From contig JASGHE010000006.1 of assembly GCA_047602475.1 (NCBI GenBank), positions 682,001 to 746,000 of the forward strand: 64,000 bases of DNA, read 5' to 3'. The stretch is from JAEUIE01 sp047602475. Lineage in GTDB: Bacteria > Planctomycetota > Planctomycetia > Gemmatales > HRBIN36. Made by a program: the position numbers and the translations under genes. Shown here piece after piece: positions 56,699-64,000 of this stretch. Positions within the stretch are counted from its first letter, which is position 1. The number at the start of each line of letters is the position of its first letter. The notes below the pieces were generated by a model, which was not told the origin of the DNA, did no database searches, and saw nothing but the letters and a program-made list of their open reading frames with translations.

Positions 56699-56849
56699 TC
56701 GTGGAGTTCACCGCCTCCGGGCAAGCCATAGAAGTAGACTGGTCCACCGACAACGCTTTCCAACTCCGCTCCTCCGGCTTCCAAGCCGATTGCCAACGCC
56801 ACGATGCGGGGTGGTAGAGGCTAAGAGCCTGTTGAAATACTGGGTAGAA

Positions 56850-56946
56850 GTGGCAGGTGGCACGATGTACTCATCGTGCCACCTGCGAAACTGCCAGGAT
56901 ATTGCACGTCCCGCAGGGGGCAACGGAGTACGTTTAACCCTGCCAC
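56850..56946. repeat. GTGGCAGG nested palindrome, copy 3
   Basis: GTGGCAGGTGGCACGATGTA, CTCATCGTGCCACCTGC, spacer, CCGCAGGGGGCAACGGAGTA and CCCTGCCAC. The right inner stem is partly lost (CGTTTAA). Confidence 0.85.
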
Positions 56947-57027
56947 AGTTATTAACAGGCCCTAAATGTGATGGTATTCGGTCTCAGCCTTTGCTACTGT
57001 TGCGTATACCTACCATTGGGCCGAACG

Positions 57028-58248
57028 ATGCAAACAACCCTGGGAAGACGCATAGCATTATTCATCGTATTCCTCTCCTGTTTCATTCCTCCAGCTTTCG
57101 CCCAGGATGAAAGCAAGACGGAGACGTTGGTCAAACAACTGGGAGACAGCCAATACTCTGTGCGTGAAGCGGCACAAAAGCAACTTCGCAGCTTGGGCCT
57201 GGATGCGCTGTCGGCCTTGAAAAAAGCGTTGAAGTCGAGTGACACCGAAGTCGCCCGCAGTTCAAAAAACATCATCCATCAGATTTATCAGGACTGCGAG
57301 CCACGCCTGTGGAAGCGCTGGTCCAGTCTGGTCGGTGAAGACAATGCCTCCAGGGAACTCTTTTCCGAGATGCTGCTGGTCACGGATGCGGTGGAAACAC
57401 TGGCTCGTTTCACCGATTCGCCCGCTCTCGTTGCCGCTGGTTATCCCCAAGCCATGCAGCGTTTGCACGACCTGGCAGCAACTCGTACCTACATCAGCCC
57501 TCAGGAGAGACGGAGTTTGTCTTCCTGCTATAGTCTGGGTGAATCCATCTATGGAATCTATCTGGGTACCTTTGCGGGAACCCAGTCAATTAAGGCAAGA
57601 CCTCTCCGCACCGGCGAGGAGGTCAATCCAGAGAAGGAAGTACTCGAAACCATGTTGCGCATTCCCTGGCTGACACGTGGCCCGTGGGATGCGGAGGCTA
57701 TCGCTCGCGGCCAGTTCCAGCAGGGGAATCTCACCCTGGTCAAACCAGCTCGCAAACTTGCCGTCGCTTCATTGCTGAATCTCAAGAACCCACACACGAT
57801 GGAACGGTTTTTCCGCAGTTCTGATTCCCATCTCGATGCCAAGGTGGACACAGAGATCGTTCTACCCCTGGCACGTCTGGCTTGTCGAGAGAAGAGCTTC
57901 CCCGTATTAACCCGAGCAGCCAGTTGGCCCTTTCTCGCAGAGGCTGGTTTGACAGAGTACCTGCCCGATATGAAGGAACTACAGAACGACAAAACACGAG
58001 TGCAGCAGTTCTGGCGAGCAGACGAAAACCGGCGGGAGTACAACGTGCTTGTCTCCGATATCTCCGTTGCCTGTCAACTCCTCATGCATCAGCAGAAGTT
58101 GAAAGACTTTGGCTTCTTCGAGCACCTGAATTCGAGCAACAAGCGTATCGATACATCCTGCTTCGCCTTCGGCTTCCCCAGCGAAGCAAGCCGTCAGGCT
58201 GCGTATTCCAAGGCAGCGATCTATTTGAACTCGATGAAAAAAGAGTAG
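57028..58248 (+). CDS. Secreted helical-repeat protein
   Basis: A 406-residue protein with a signal peptide (IALFIVFLSCFIPPAFAQ). The first domain is HEAT-like (ETLVKQLGDSQYSVREAAQK, QLRSLGLDALSALKKALKSS, DTEVARSSKNIIHQIYQ). The remainder is helical and unassigned. HEAT plus leader of this kind is frequent in planctomycete secreted proteins. Start chosen at the first ATG preceding the signal. Confidence 0.75.
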   Translation: MQTTLGRRIALFIVFLSCFIPPAFAQDESKTETLVKQLGDSQYSVREAAQKQLRSLGLDALSALKKALKSSDTEVARSSKNIIHQIYQDCEPRLWKRWSSLVGEDNASRELFSEMLLVTDAVETLARFTDSPALVAAGYPQAMQRLHDLAATRTYISPQERRSLSSCYSLGESIYGIYLGTFAGTQSIKARPLRTGEEVNPEKEVLETMLRIPWLTRGPWDAEAIARGQFQQGNLTLVKPARKLAVASLLNLKNPHTMERFFRSSDSHLDAKVDTEIVLPLARLACREKSFPVLTRAASWPFLAEAGLTEYLPDMKELQNDKTRVQQFWRADENRREYNVLVSDISVACQLLMHQQKLKDFGFFEHLNSSNKRIDTSCFAFGFPSEASRQAAYSKAAIYLNSMKKE

Positions 58249-58360
58249 TATCGGGTAGGCAAAGCTACTGTCGAGCCGTCACCGTCGTCGGCTGAGAAGA
58301 ACTGTGTGAATCTGCTACGCTGCCACTGCTTTGCGTTCTGCACGAAGCAGTGTTGTATGT

Positions 58361-58386
58361 GACAGATTGTCCGTAGACGAACTGTC
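58361..58386 (+). promoter_or_regulatory. Putative operator: two tandem GAC-N5-GTC palindromes
   Basis: GACAGATTGTC (58361-58371) and GACGAACTGTC (58376-58386), 15 bp apart, lie 24-50 bp upstream of the controller gene start. GACATATTGTC, of the same form, overlaps the start region of the methyltransferase gene (60980-60990). A shared operator of the restriction-modification genes is the natural reading. Confidence 0.55.
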
Positions 58387-58409
58387 CACACGCCTGTCCA
58401 ATACTGTCT

Positions 58410-58643
58410 ATGCCAAAGTCTCTGATGCCTCTGGGAAAGGCGATTCGTGCTCGTCGCGAAAAGCTGAAATTATCGCAGGAAGAGTTAGCCAAGAGATGCG
58501 ATTTTGACCGTACCTACATCAGCATGCTGGAACGAGGAAAGCGGAACCCCTCGCTTTTGAACCTGCTTCGGTTAGTGAAGGGATTGGAGACTTCGGTATC
58601 AAAACTCACCGAGGTCTATGATGGCATTAACGCCGCTGAATGA
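58410..58643 (+). CDS. Restriction-modification controller (C) protein, XRE family
   Basis: A 77-residue HTH protein: IRARREKLKLSQEELAKRCD, FDRTYISMLERGKRNPSLLN, LLRLVKGLETSVSKL. The FDRTYIS-ERG-RNPSL pattern is typical of type II C proteins, which act on their own and the endonuclease promoter to delay restriction. Its end overlaps the endonuclease gene start by 26 bases, the usual arrangement. Confidence 0.9.
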   Translation: MPKSLMPLGKAIRARREKLKLSQEELAKRCDFDRTYISMLERGKRNPSLLNLLRLVKGLETSVSKLTEVYDGINAAE

Positions 58644-59598
58644 CGCGCATGCGTTGCAAATCCAGGCTGGTACGGTGGGAAGGCGTGCCGGCCATGATTT
58701 TGAAGACCATATTACGCAGGTCATCAACAAAATGAAGTATCCCGTTACCATTCAGAGTATCGGTAAGGAACATGTATTCAAAGGCGACCCTGGTCAGTTA
58801 CTGCTGCAATACATCGGTTCGCGCCTGGAAACACAAAAGATCGTTTCTGCGTCAGCAATCTCAACCGGCGCTCTCGCAACGTCAGAAGCAGGTAAGCAAT
58901 GGCTCACTGTTAATGGTTCAAGTGTGTCGCGATGCAAAAGCGATCTGATCTTAACAATTGGTTGTGGCAAAGGTCGTAACGTCACACTGGGCGTATCGAC
59001 GAAGCAGTGCAACAATAAGACACCTACCAATGCACAATTGTATTTCAGCACTGCTCGCGCCTTTGCGAGTATGTTGAACTCGCATGGTATCACGGTTTCA
59101 ACATGCGCAATCAATGCGCTTCGTCAGTTCTGTGGCGACGTTGGTTTTCGTCCACAAGACAATAAGAAAAGTTTGAAGGGACGGAAGATTGATCCTCGAC
59201 GTTTCTTTTGGGAAGAGATTGATCCACAAGGTCGAAAAGAATGGGAGGAGGTTCTCTCGAAACACCAAGATGATGTTTCGAGGCTCTTACTTCAGAAGGC
59301 GTACACCGACGATCCCATTGTGCCGGAATATCTCCTCCATAAAACAAAAAAGAGCGATTCCCTCACGAACGTCGAAGTTGCTATCTACTCTATTGATGAA
59401 TTAGTAGCACTCAGTCGTGCCTATCAGGGCTTTGCTACGAGATCTTATTCAGTTCGGAAGGGTAGTCATAAAGACCCTGATGGAGTTGCGCATTTGGCCC
59501 CGCGATTTGGCGTGATTCAGATGCAACGTGGTGGGCAAGCCCAGCACCCGGAACAGCTTCAGTTTAACCTCGAAGCTGGGTACTTTTACAAGATTTGA
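58618..59598 (+). CDS. Type II restriction endonuclease (putative)
   Basis: A 326-residue protein with a possible PD-(D/E)xK site: SRCKSDLILTIGCGKGRNVT followed by LGVSTKQ, where D and K are the catalytic candidates. It has no close similarity I recall, but the context, C protein upstream and cytosine methyltransferase convergent with overlapping ends, identifies it. The recognition sequence cannot be read. The frame is intact, from an ATG overlapping the controller gene. Confidence 0.85.
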   Translation: MMALTPLNDAHALQIQAGTVGRRAGHDFEDHITQVINKMKYPVTIQSIGKEHVFKGDPGQLLLQYIGSRLETQKIVSASAISTGALATSEAGKQWLTVNGSSVSRCKSDLILTIGCGKGRNVTLGVSTKQCNNKTPTNAQLYFSTARAFASMLNSHGITVSTCAINALRQFCGDVGFRPQDNKKSLKGRKIDPRRFFWEEIDPQGRKEWEEVLSKHQDDVSRLLLQKAYTDDPIVPEYLLHKTKKSDSLTNVEVAIYSIDELVALSRAYQGFATRSYSVRKGSHKDPDGVAHLAPRFGVIQMQRGGQAQHPEQLQFNLEAGYFYKI

Positions 59599-60976
59599 TC
59601 ATGCTCGCAGCATACTGGCCGATGTGGTAGGCCATCAAAGGCGGAACTGCGTTGCCTATTCCCGTACGAACCGCGCCAACATTGCCGTCAAATCGGTACG
59701 AGTCGGGAAATGACTGAATTCTTGCCGCCTCTCGCACCGTGAGCGACCGGGTGGCGATCGGATGCACATTGCGACAGCCGGAAATCATCCCCGAAGTCGT
59801 TTGCACCGTGGACGCTGGTTCGGACCAGACCTGCCGCTTGTACGTTGTGTTATACCCCGATGGCGGACGCAATGCCGAATCCTTATTGTCATGTGCGCTG
59901 CGGCCTTCTGGCACGTCCCAAAGCCATTCGATCACGTGCTTCGGATGTCTCACCGCCTCATGAAGCGGATCATCAGACTTTTCGCCCGATTCAAGATACT
60001 TCAAATCCGAGCAGGCGTCACCGAAAGAACGGCACGGCAGATACTCTCTGAACAGATCGTTATGATTGTCCGCATGCGTCCCATACGGTAGTCGTGGCTT
60101 CAGGTTCAAATCTTTGCGCAGAGCCACGAACAAGACTCGCTCACGGTGCTGCGGTACGCCGTAGTTTTTGGCGTTCACCTCAAAACAGCCTACCGTGTAT
60201 CCGTGCCTGGTGAACTCCGCGCAGATGTCGTCCTTAACAAGCTTTCCGCTCTCGTTCTTCATGGACGTGAGAAGCCGGACGTTTTCGAGCACGGCGAACT
60301 GGGGTTGAACAGCGTCAACAAAGCGAAGATAGTGGCGAAAGAGATCGTTTCGGGGATCGTCTACTCGTCGCTTGCCGGAAAGACTGAAGCCCTGGCATGG
60401 AGGCCCGCCGATGATCGCGTCTATTCTCCCTAGCCGCTTGGGCAGTTTCTCGAGCTCAGCATCCGTGAATTGCGTAATGTCACCGCCAAGCTCAACGCTA
60501 TCGGGGAAGTTCAGCCGATAAATGGCCCGCAGTTCTTCCTGTAACTCAAGGAACCCCTTCAATTGAAATCCAGCGGCGGAAAAACCAAGACTGAAGCCGC
60601 CGCACCCCGAAAAAAGACTGAGAGCGGTCAGGTCGGACTTCTCCGACTCGTGCCGCTGTGCGATCAGGGCGAGTTCGTCGCGGTAGTTCTGGTTTTCATT
60701 GGTCTGAGCGGCCCGTCGAACCCGCTCAGGTTTGTGATCCACTTCACAATAGGCGTGGTCCTGATACCGCTTGCGCCGCTGTACCAGCACGCTCACTCGC
60801 GGGCTATCCGCAAGGGCGCTGGAGATAGAACCGAGAACTTCATGGGGAAGCTCCGTCTTCTCCAGTTCAAATGCTGAAAGAACGTGCTGCGAAATACCGC
60901 ACAACTCAGCCAGTTTGGCTTGCGAAAGCCCGAGCTGCTGACGACGGTTCCGCAGGGTAGTTCCTGTGGTTATCAT
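59564..60976 (-). CDS. DNA cytosine-5 methyltransferase with N-terminal HTH
   Basis: A 470-residue protein from the ATG at 60976. An N-terminal HTH (TLRNRRQQLGLSQAKLAELC, ISQHVLSAFELEKTELP) precedes the m5C core: motif I LSLFSGCGGFSLGFSAAGF, motif IV with the catalytic Cys IIGGPPCQGFSLSGKR, motif VI FAVLENVRLL, motif VIII-type QHRERVLFVA and motif X GNAVPPLMAYHIGQYAASMI. N-terminal HTH domains in such enzymes (as in M.EcoRII and M.SsoII) repress their own gene. It overlaps the endonuclease end by 35 bases. Confidence 0.95.
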   Translation of the reverse strand: MITTGTTLRNRRQQLGLSQAKLAELCGISQHVLSAFELEKTELPHEVLGSISSALADSPRVSVLVQRRKRYQDHAYCEVDHKPERVRRAAQTNENQNYRDELALIAQRHESEKSDLTALSLFSGCGGFSLGFSAAGFQLKGFLELQEELRAIYRLNFPDSVELGGDITQFTDAELEKLPKRLGRIDAIIGGPPCQGFSLSGKRRVDDPRNDLFRHYLRFVDAVQPQFAVLENVRLLTSMKNESGKLVKDDICAEFTRHGYTVGCFEVNAKNYGVPQHRERVLFVALRKDLNLKPRLPYGTHADNHNDLFREYLPCRSFGDACSDLKYLESGEKSDDPLHEAVRHPKHVIEWLWDVPEGRSAHDNKDSALRPPSGYNTTYKRQVWSEPASTVQTTSGMISGCRNVHPIATRSLTVREAARIQSFPDSYRFDGNVGAVRTGIGNAVPPLMAYHIGQYAASMIKSCKSTQLRG

Positions 60977-60979
60977 GGT

Positions 60980-60990
60980 GACATATTGTC
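60980..60990 (-). promoter_or_regulatory. Putative operator at the methyltransferase start
   Basis: GACATATTGTC, a perfect palindrome 4 bases before the methyltransferase ATG, of the same form as the sites upstream of the controller gene (58361). It may be bound by the methyltransferase HTH or by the controller. Confidence 0.55.
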
Positions 60991-61050
60991 TACAGTTCTG
61001 GAATAATGTCAAGTGTACAGGAGGTTTATCAACCAGTGATTCCCGCATTT

Positions 61051-61190
61051 CTCGTTCCCAGGCTCCGCCTGGGAACGCACTGGATGCGAGGCTCCGTCTC
61101 GCGGCGAGAGCAATAACTACATGGCTATCGCTTGAAGACGTGAGGCAGAGCCTCACTTGCAGTGCGTTCCCAAGCGGAGCTTGGGAACGA
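61051..61190. repeat. CGTTCCCAGGCTCCGCCTGG inverted pair
   Basis: CGTTCCCAGGCTCCGCCTGG at 61052 and GTTCCCAAGCGGAGCTTGGG at 61165 bracket GAGGCTCCGTCTCG and its complement, making a palindromic region of about 140 bp. Confidence 0.75.
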
Positions 61191-61204
61191 GGTAGAGCAT
61201 CACC

Positions 61205-62116
61205 TCAAGCCGCCTTTCGATGATTTCCCCATTCATCACTCTGTCCAGCTACATCCCCCGCAGCCTGTTCTACACTCCGTTGCCGAAACGGATCGTAGCC
61301 TGCGACGAGGAAGGGGATCAGAGCCATGTTGTAGGGGAACCAGATGCCCATGAGCCAGCCGGTGCTGATATGGAAGGGCACCATCACTGCCAGCCAGAGC
61401 CAGCGAAAGCGTTTGGAGAAGATGCAGAGGGGGGCGAGGAACTCCAGCAGCGTCACCACCGGGAAGCCCAGACGCATCGACCAGGCTGGGAGGAACGATT
61501 CGCAGACCCATATCCCCAGACCGCCGTGGGGTCCGAGTTCGGCATCGCGCAGGGCCAACGAATGCAATATGGAATCGTCGAAGTAGATCATGATGCCGCT
61601 GGAAGAGAGCCGTCGGGCCGCCGCCAGCATGTAGGTGGCGCAAAACAGCAGTGACAACGAGACGAGGGCAGCCCGGTACTGCTGAGGGGGTGTCGTGGGT
61701 GGGCGTTTTTTCCCGAAGAGCGTCAACGCATCGGCGGCGGGGAAGAGCGCGAGCAGGTAACAAGACAAGAGCAGAATGATGTTGGCGTGCGTCGAAATGC
61801 CGAGTCCGCGCACCAGTCCTTCTGCCACAGTCAAGGCCACACAGGAGAGTGGAGCCATCCAGCGATAGGGCCCAACGCCGGCTGCCACCATCACTAATAA
61901 ACCGATTGTCAGCCAGTGCAGGACCAGAGTCAGTTCAGGAGTGATCAGCGGTGCCCAATACGATGCCCCGAGCAGACGCATCACACCGGCCGGCTGATAA
62001 TCGGGCAGGTAGCACATCTCCCACACCGGCGTGTAGACGCGCGACACCGCTGCCAGGCCAAACACCCAGATTCTCATCAAACCCAAACTCGACGCTGTCG
62101 CCTGATCGTGCAGCAT
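61205..62116 (-). CDS. HTTM-like membrane protein
   Basis: A 303-residue protein with about seven hydrophobic segments (LMRIWVFGLAAVSRVY, LVLHWLTIGLLVMVAAGVG, NIILLLSCYLLALFPA and others). The pattern GLMRIWVF, a His in the first half, and LPAWSMRLGFPVVTLLEFLA resembles the HTTM domain of vitamin-K-dependent gamma-carboxylase-like proteins. Start at MLHDQATASSLGL (62116). The second gene of the pair is at 62449. Confidence 0.75.
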   Translation of the reverse strand: MLHDQATASSLGLMRIWVFGLAAVSRVYTPVWEMCYLPDYQPAGVMRLLGASYWAPLITPELTLVLHWLTIGLLVMVAAGVGPYRWMAPLSCVALTVAEGLVRGLGISTHANIILLLSCYLLALFPAADALTLFGKKRPPTTPPQQYRAALVSLSLLFCATYMLAAARRLSSSGIMIYFDDSILHSLALRDAELGPHGGLGIWVCESFLPAWSMRLGFPVVTLLEFLAPLCIFSKRFRWLWLAVMVPFHISTGWLMGIWFPYNMALIPFLVAGYDPFRQRSVEQAAGDVAGQSDEWGNHRKAA

Positions 62117-62213
62117 GGTCTTTACTCTCTTCTCCCCCGGAGAAAGAGGGGAGTAAGTCGCTAGCTCCATCTAGTGTTTCGTCACATTTGCAAAAAAGGG
62201 TGCTGAACACTGT

Positions 62214-62410
62214 AGCCCCTGATAAGGGGCGACCGGGAAGTAGCTGGCAGCGCTAGCTGCCAGTATGGAATGATAATAACTTCGAGCCCCGGAGGGGCGA
62301 TTGGGACAGAACCCACGATCCAATCGCCCCTTCGGGGCTCTTCGTATAAATCCGTTTCAACTGGCAGCTTACGCTGCCAGCTACTTCCCGGTTGCCCCTT
62401 GTCAGGGGCT
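62214..62410. mobile_element. MITE-like element with 50-bp inverted ends
   Basis: 197 bp. Both ends read AGCCCCTGA, AAGGGGC, ACCGGGAAGTAGCTGGCAGC and CTGCCAG, in inverted orientation with about six differences, and fold (CCCCTGATAAGGGG). The middle holds GGGGCGATTGG and its complement. No gene; 62117-62448 is otherwise empty. Confidence 0.85.
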
Positions 62411-62448
62411 GACAAGTACAACCCTTGTTCGAAAGTGTGACGACGCAG

Positions 62449-63077
62449 TTAGTCATAAACGTCAAACTCTCCGCTTACCCGGCGTGTGGCATCCAGCTTC
62501 ACCCCCGGCGCCGGCCGAGGCAGCGTGCAGTGAATGACCCGTACCCGCATCATGCATGTTTCGGGGTGCTGTTCATTGAACCGCCTGGCGAGCGCCCCAG
62601 CAGCGCATGAAACTGCCGAGTCAGTTCGGTTCGTGTTGTCTCGTCCTGCTCTGCTTCCATCAGGTTCCACAGATTGAACAGTCGCCAGGTTACGGTTCGA
62701 TGTTGGGAAGCGAACACATCGCCGATAGGAAGAAAGACTTCACGACCATCCGCGCAGATACCCTGGTACTCCAGGAACGCGGGAGGGTTCGGGAACCGGG
62801 CGTGGTACATGTTCCAAGTCAGAAAGGGAAAGGTCTGCTGCGATCGATCTCTGATCTGGGCGACGAGCAGAATGGCTGTCAGGCCCAGCAGCCCCCAGCG
62901 CTGCGAACGGGGCAAGCCATCGAACAATTGCCGCACCGGGGCATAGCTTGCCAGCAACACCAGCCCCAACAGGTATAGGCCAGCTTCCAGAGTCTTGGGC
63001 CAGGGTGGTTGCAGCGGAACGAACAGCAGGGTTGCGCCCAGGAGCAACAGTCCCCCGAGGGCGAACTTCGTACTCAT
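62449..63077 (-). CDS. Membrane protein paired with the HTTM gene, frameshifted
   Basis: Starts at MSTKFALGGLLLLGATLLFV (63077), has four hydrophobic stretches and continues with FPFLTWNMYHARFPNPPAFL, the type of partner domain found next to HTTM proteins. The frame ends at 62550 with MNSTPKHA, but an alternative frame from about 62585 (RRFNEQHPETCMMRVRVIHC, then TLPRPAPGVKLDATRRVSG) gives a longer, better end at 62449. One indel near 62585 would join them. The two genes are probably one operon, interrupted by the MITE. Confidence 0.68.
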
Positions 63078-63209
63078 GAGTGTTCTTTGCCCTGGTTGCA
63101 TCTCTGGCTAGTCCCTGTACAGCGGCGCGCAGTGCTACCGGTCGATCCCCAAAAGGTCGGCGTGCTTATAACATCAGTTCGTTCGGGTGCAAGGTCAGTC
63201 ACGGAATAT

Positions 63210-63307
63210 GTGGCAGGGGTCACGATGTACTCATCGTGCCCCCTGCGAAACCGCGAGGATATTGCACGTCCAACAGGGGGCAGCGGAGTACCGCTGACCC
63301 CTGCCAC
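63210..63307. repeat. GTGGCAGGGG nested palindrome, copy 4
   Basis: GTGGCAGGGGTCACGATGTA, CTCATCGTGCCCCCTGC, spacer, CAGGGGGCAGCGGAGTACCG and CTGACCCCTGCCAC. Best preserved member; it lies in a 350-bp gap without genes (63078-63429). Confidence 0.9.
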
Positions 63308-63429
63308 GGTTCCTGCGAAGCGTGCTATAGTTAGTTTTGCAGAGGTGCTATCCTGCCGGTAGCCAGGCCGTTAAAATAAGCAATGTCAGGTGCCTCACCT
63401 CTCGCATACAATTCTGCAACTGCTCTTCT

Positions 63430-63897
63430 CTACCCGCCCCCCAGCCCCATCTCCATGTACACGCTCAACGGGTCGTCCCGGTACTCGCCGAACGGCCCGC
63501 AGCGTTTGAACCCAAAGCGCTCATAGAGCTTGATCGCAGCCAGCTGATAGATGCCCGTTTCCAACCGAAGCAGCGGAACCTGATGCGGGCGGGCATAGTC
63601 GGCCAGGTGCTGTAGCATCGCCTGACCTAAACCCTGCCTCTGATAAGCCGGGCGAATGAACATCCGCTTCACTTCGCCATACTCGGTGTCAAACAGCTTC
63701 ACCCCGCCACAACCCACTGCCACATGATCACGATGCATCACAAAGAACGGCACCCCTTCCCGAACCAGCTTTTCCACGCTGAACCCATGCCGGGATGCAG
63801 GTGGATAACCGAACGACCCGAGATGCTCTTCGAGTTCGTTGATAAGCGAAACCGCCTCAACAGAATCAGCAGCCAGCGGGGTGATAGTAATGGACAT
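63430..63897 (-). CDS. GNAT-family N-acetyltransferase
   Basis: A 155-residue protein: ADSVEAVSLINELEEHLGSF, HVAVGCGGVKLFDTEYGEVK and the acetyl-CoA loop MFIRPAYQRQGLGQAM with Q-x-x-G-x-G/A, then LRLETGIYQLAAIKLYERFG and FKRCGPFGEY. Substrate unknown. A GTACTC hairpin begins just upstream of the start. Confidence 0.9.
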   Translation of the reverse strand: MSITITPLAADSVEAVSLINELEEHLGSFGYPPASRHGFSVEKLVREGVPFFVMHRDHVAVGCGGVKLFDTEYGEVKRMFIRPAYQRQGLGQAMLQHLADYARPHQVPLLRLETGIYQLAAIKLYERFGFKRCGPFGEYRDDPLSVYMEMGLGGG

Positions 63898-63976
63898 GTA
63901 CTCATTGTAGTCATCACGCTCCGTCGTGATGACTTGCCGAGGAAGCTATATGATCAGCACCTATGACCCGTGCCAC

Positions 63977-64000
63977 ACTCCGTCTGTACTCGGACGGAGT
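63977..64000. repeat. GTACTC hairpin at window end
   Basis: ACTCCGTC, loop TGTACTCG, GACGGAGT, preceded by GTGCCAC. Continues past the window. Confidence 0.7.

Overview
The window looks like part of a planctomycete chromosome, most likely from the Gemmata side of the phylum. This rests on a planctomycete-type 16S gene unlinked from the usual 16S-23S-5S order, a BBP7-type outer-membrane protein, a PEP-CTERM-sorted protein, many secreted proteins of unknown function, and a high density of palindromic repeats. All assignments come from reading motifs; no database search was run.

Layout. (1) 1-8.9 kb: a minus-strand accessory cassette that encodes a complete bacterial ubiquitin-like conjugation system: a ThiS/MoaD-type Ubl, an E2-like domain fused to a RING-like zinc cluster, a JAMM deconjugase and a ThiF/E1. 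Co-oriented with it are a Gp88-family protein, two small membrane-associated proteins and a degenerate second E1. It is bordered by a wrecked large serine recombinase. (2) 8.9-13.4 kb: two small orphan genes flanked by the same pair of repeats (cassette-like), a MITE, an FMN-dependent hydroxy-acid dehydrogenase and a putative DNA-binding protein. (3) 13.6-20.0 kb: rRNA genes in the order 23S-5S-16S, each part with its own boxA-like leader, then a direct duplication of the 16S 3' end that brackets a DUF4160-DUF2442 gene pair. (4) 20.0-31.5 kb: an OLD-like ATPase/TOPRIM gene, secreted enzymes, and a two-gene ATPase plus DUF4435 unit resembling the PARIS anti-phage system. (5) 31.8-49.5 kb: mostly secreted or small housekeeping-type accessory genes, a MazF-type toxin-antitoxin pair, methyltransferase, SMR transporter, GIY-YIG protein and many repeats. 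(6) 49.7-53.4 kb: a WG-repeat gene split by a 2.28-kb IS1595-type element with 24-bp inverted ends and an 8-bp target duplication; the element carries two tRNA-like genes and two small protein genes. (7) 53.5-64 kb: phosphoesterase, methyltransferase, PEP-CTERM protein, a type II restriction-modification system with controller protein, an HTTM-like membrane protein pair and a GNAT acetyltransferase.

Themes. Defence and mobility genes recur (Ubl cassette, OLD-like, PARIS-like, R-M, MazF, integrase remnant, IS). Nested palindromes built on a constant GTACTC loop with variable, compensated stems occur in more than fifteen places. About ten genes are interrupted by a single frameshift; several can be repaired by adding one base, some in short G runs, so assembly indels must be considered before calling pseudogenes. 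Gene fragments duplicated elsewhere in the window show active local rearrangement.
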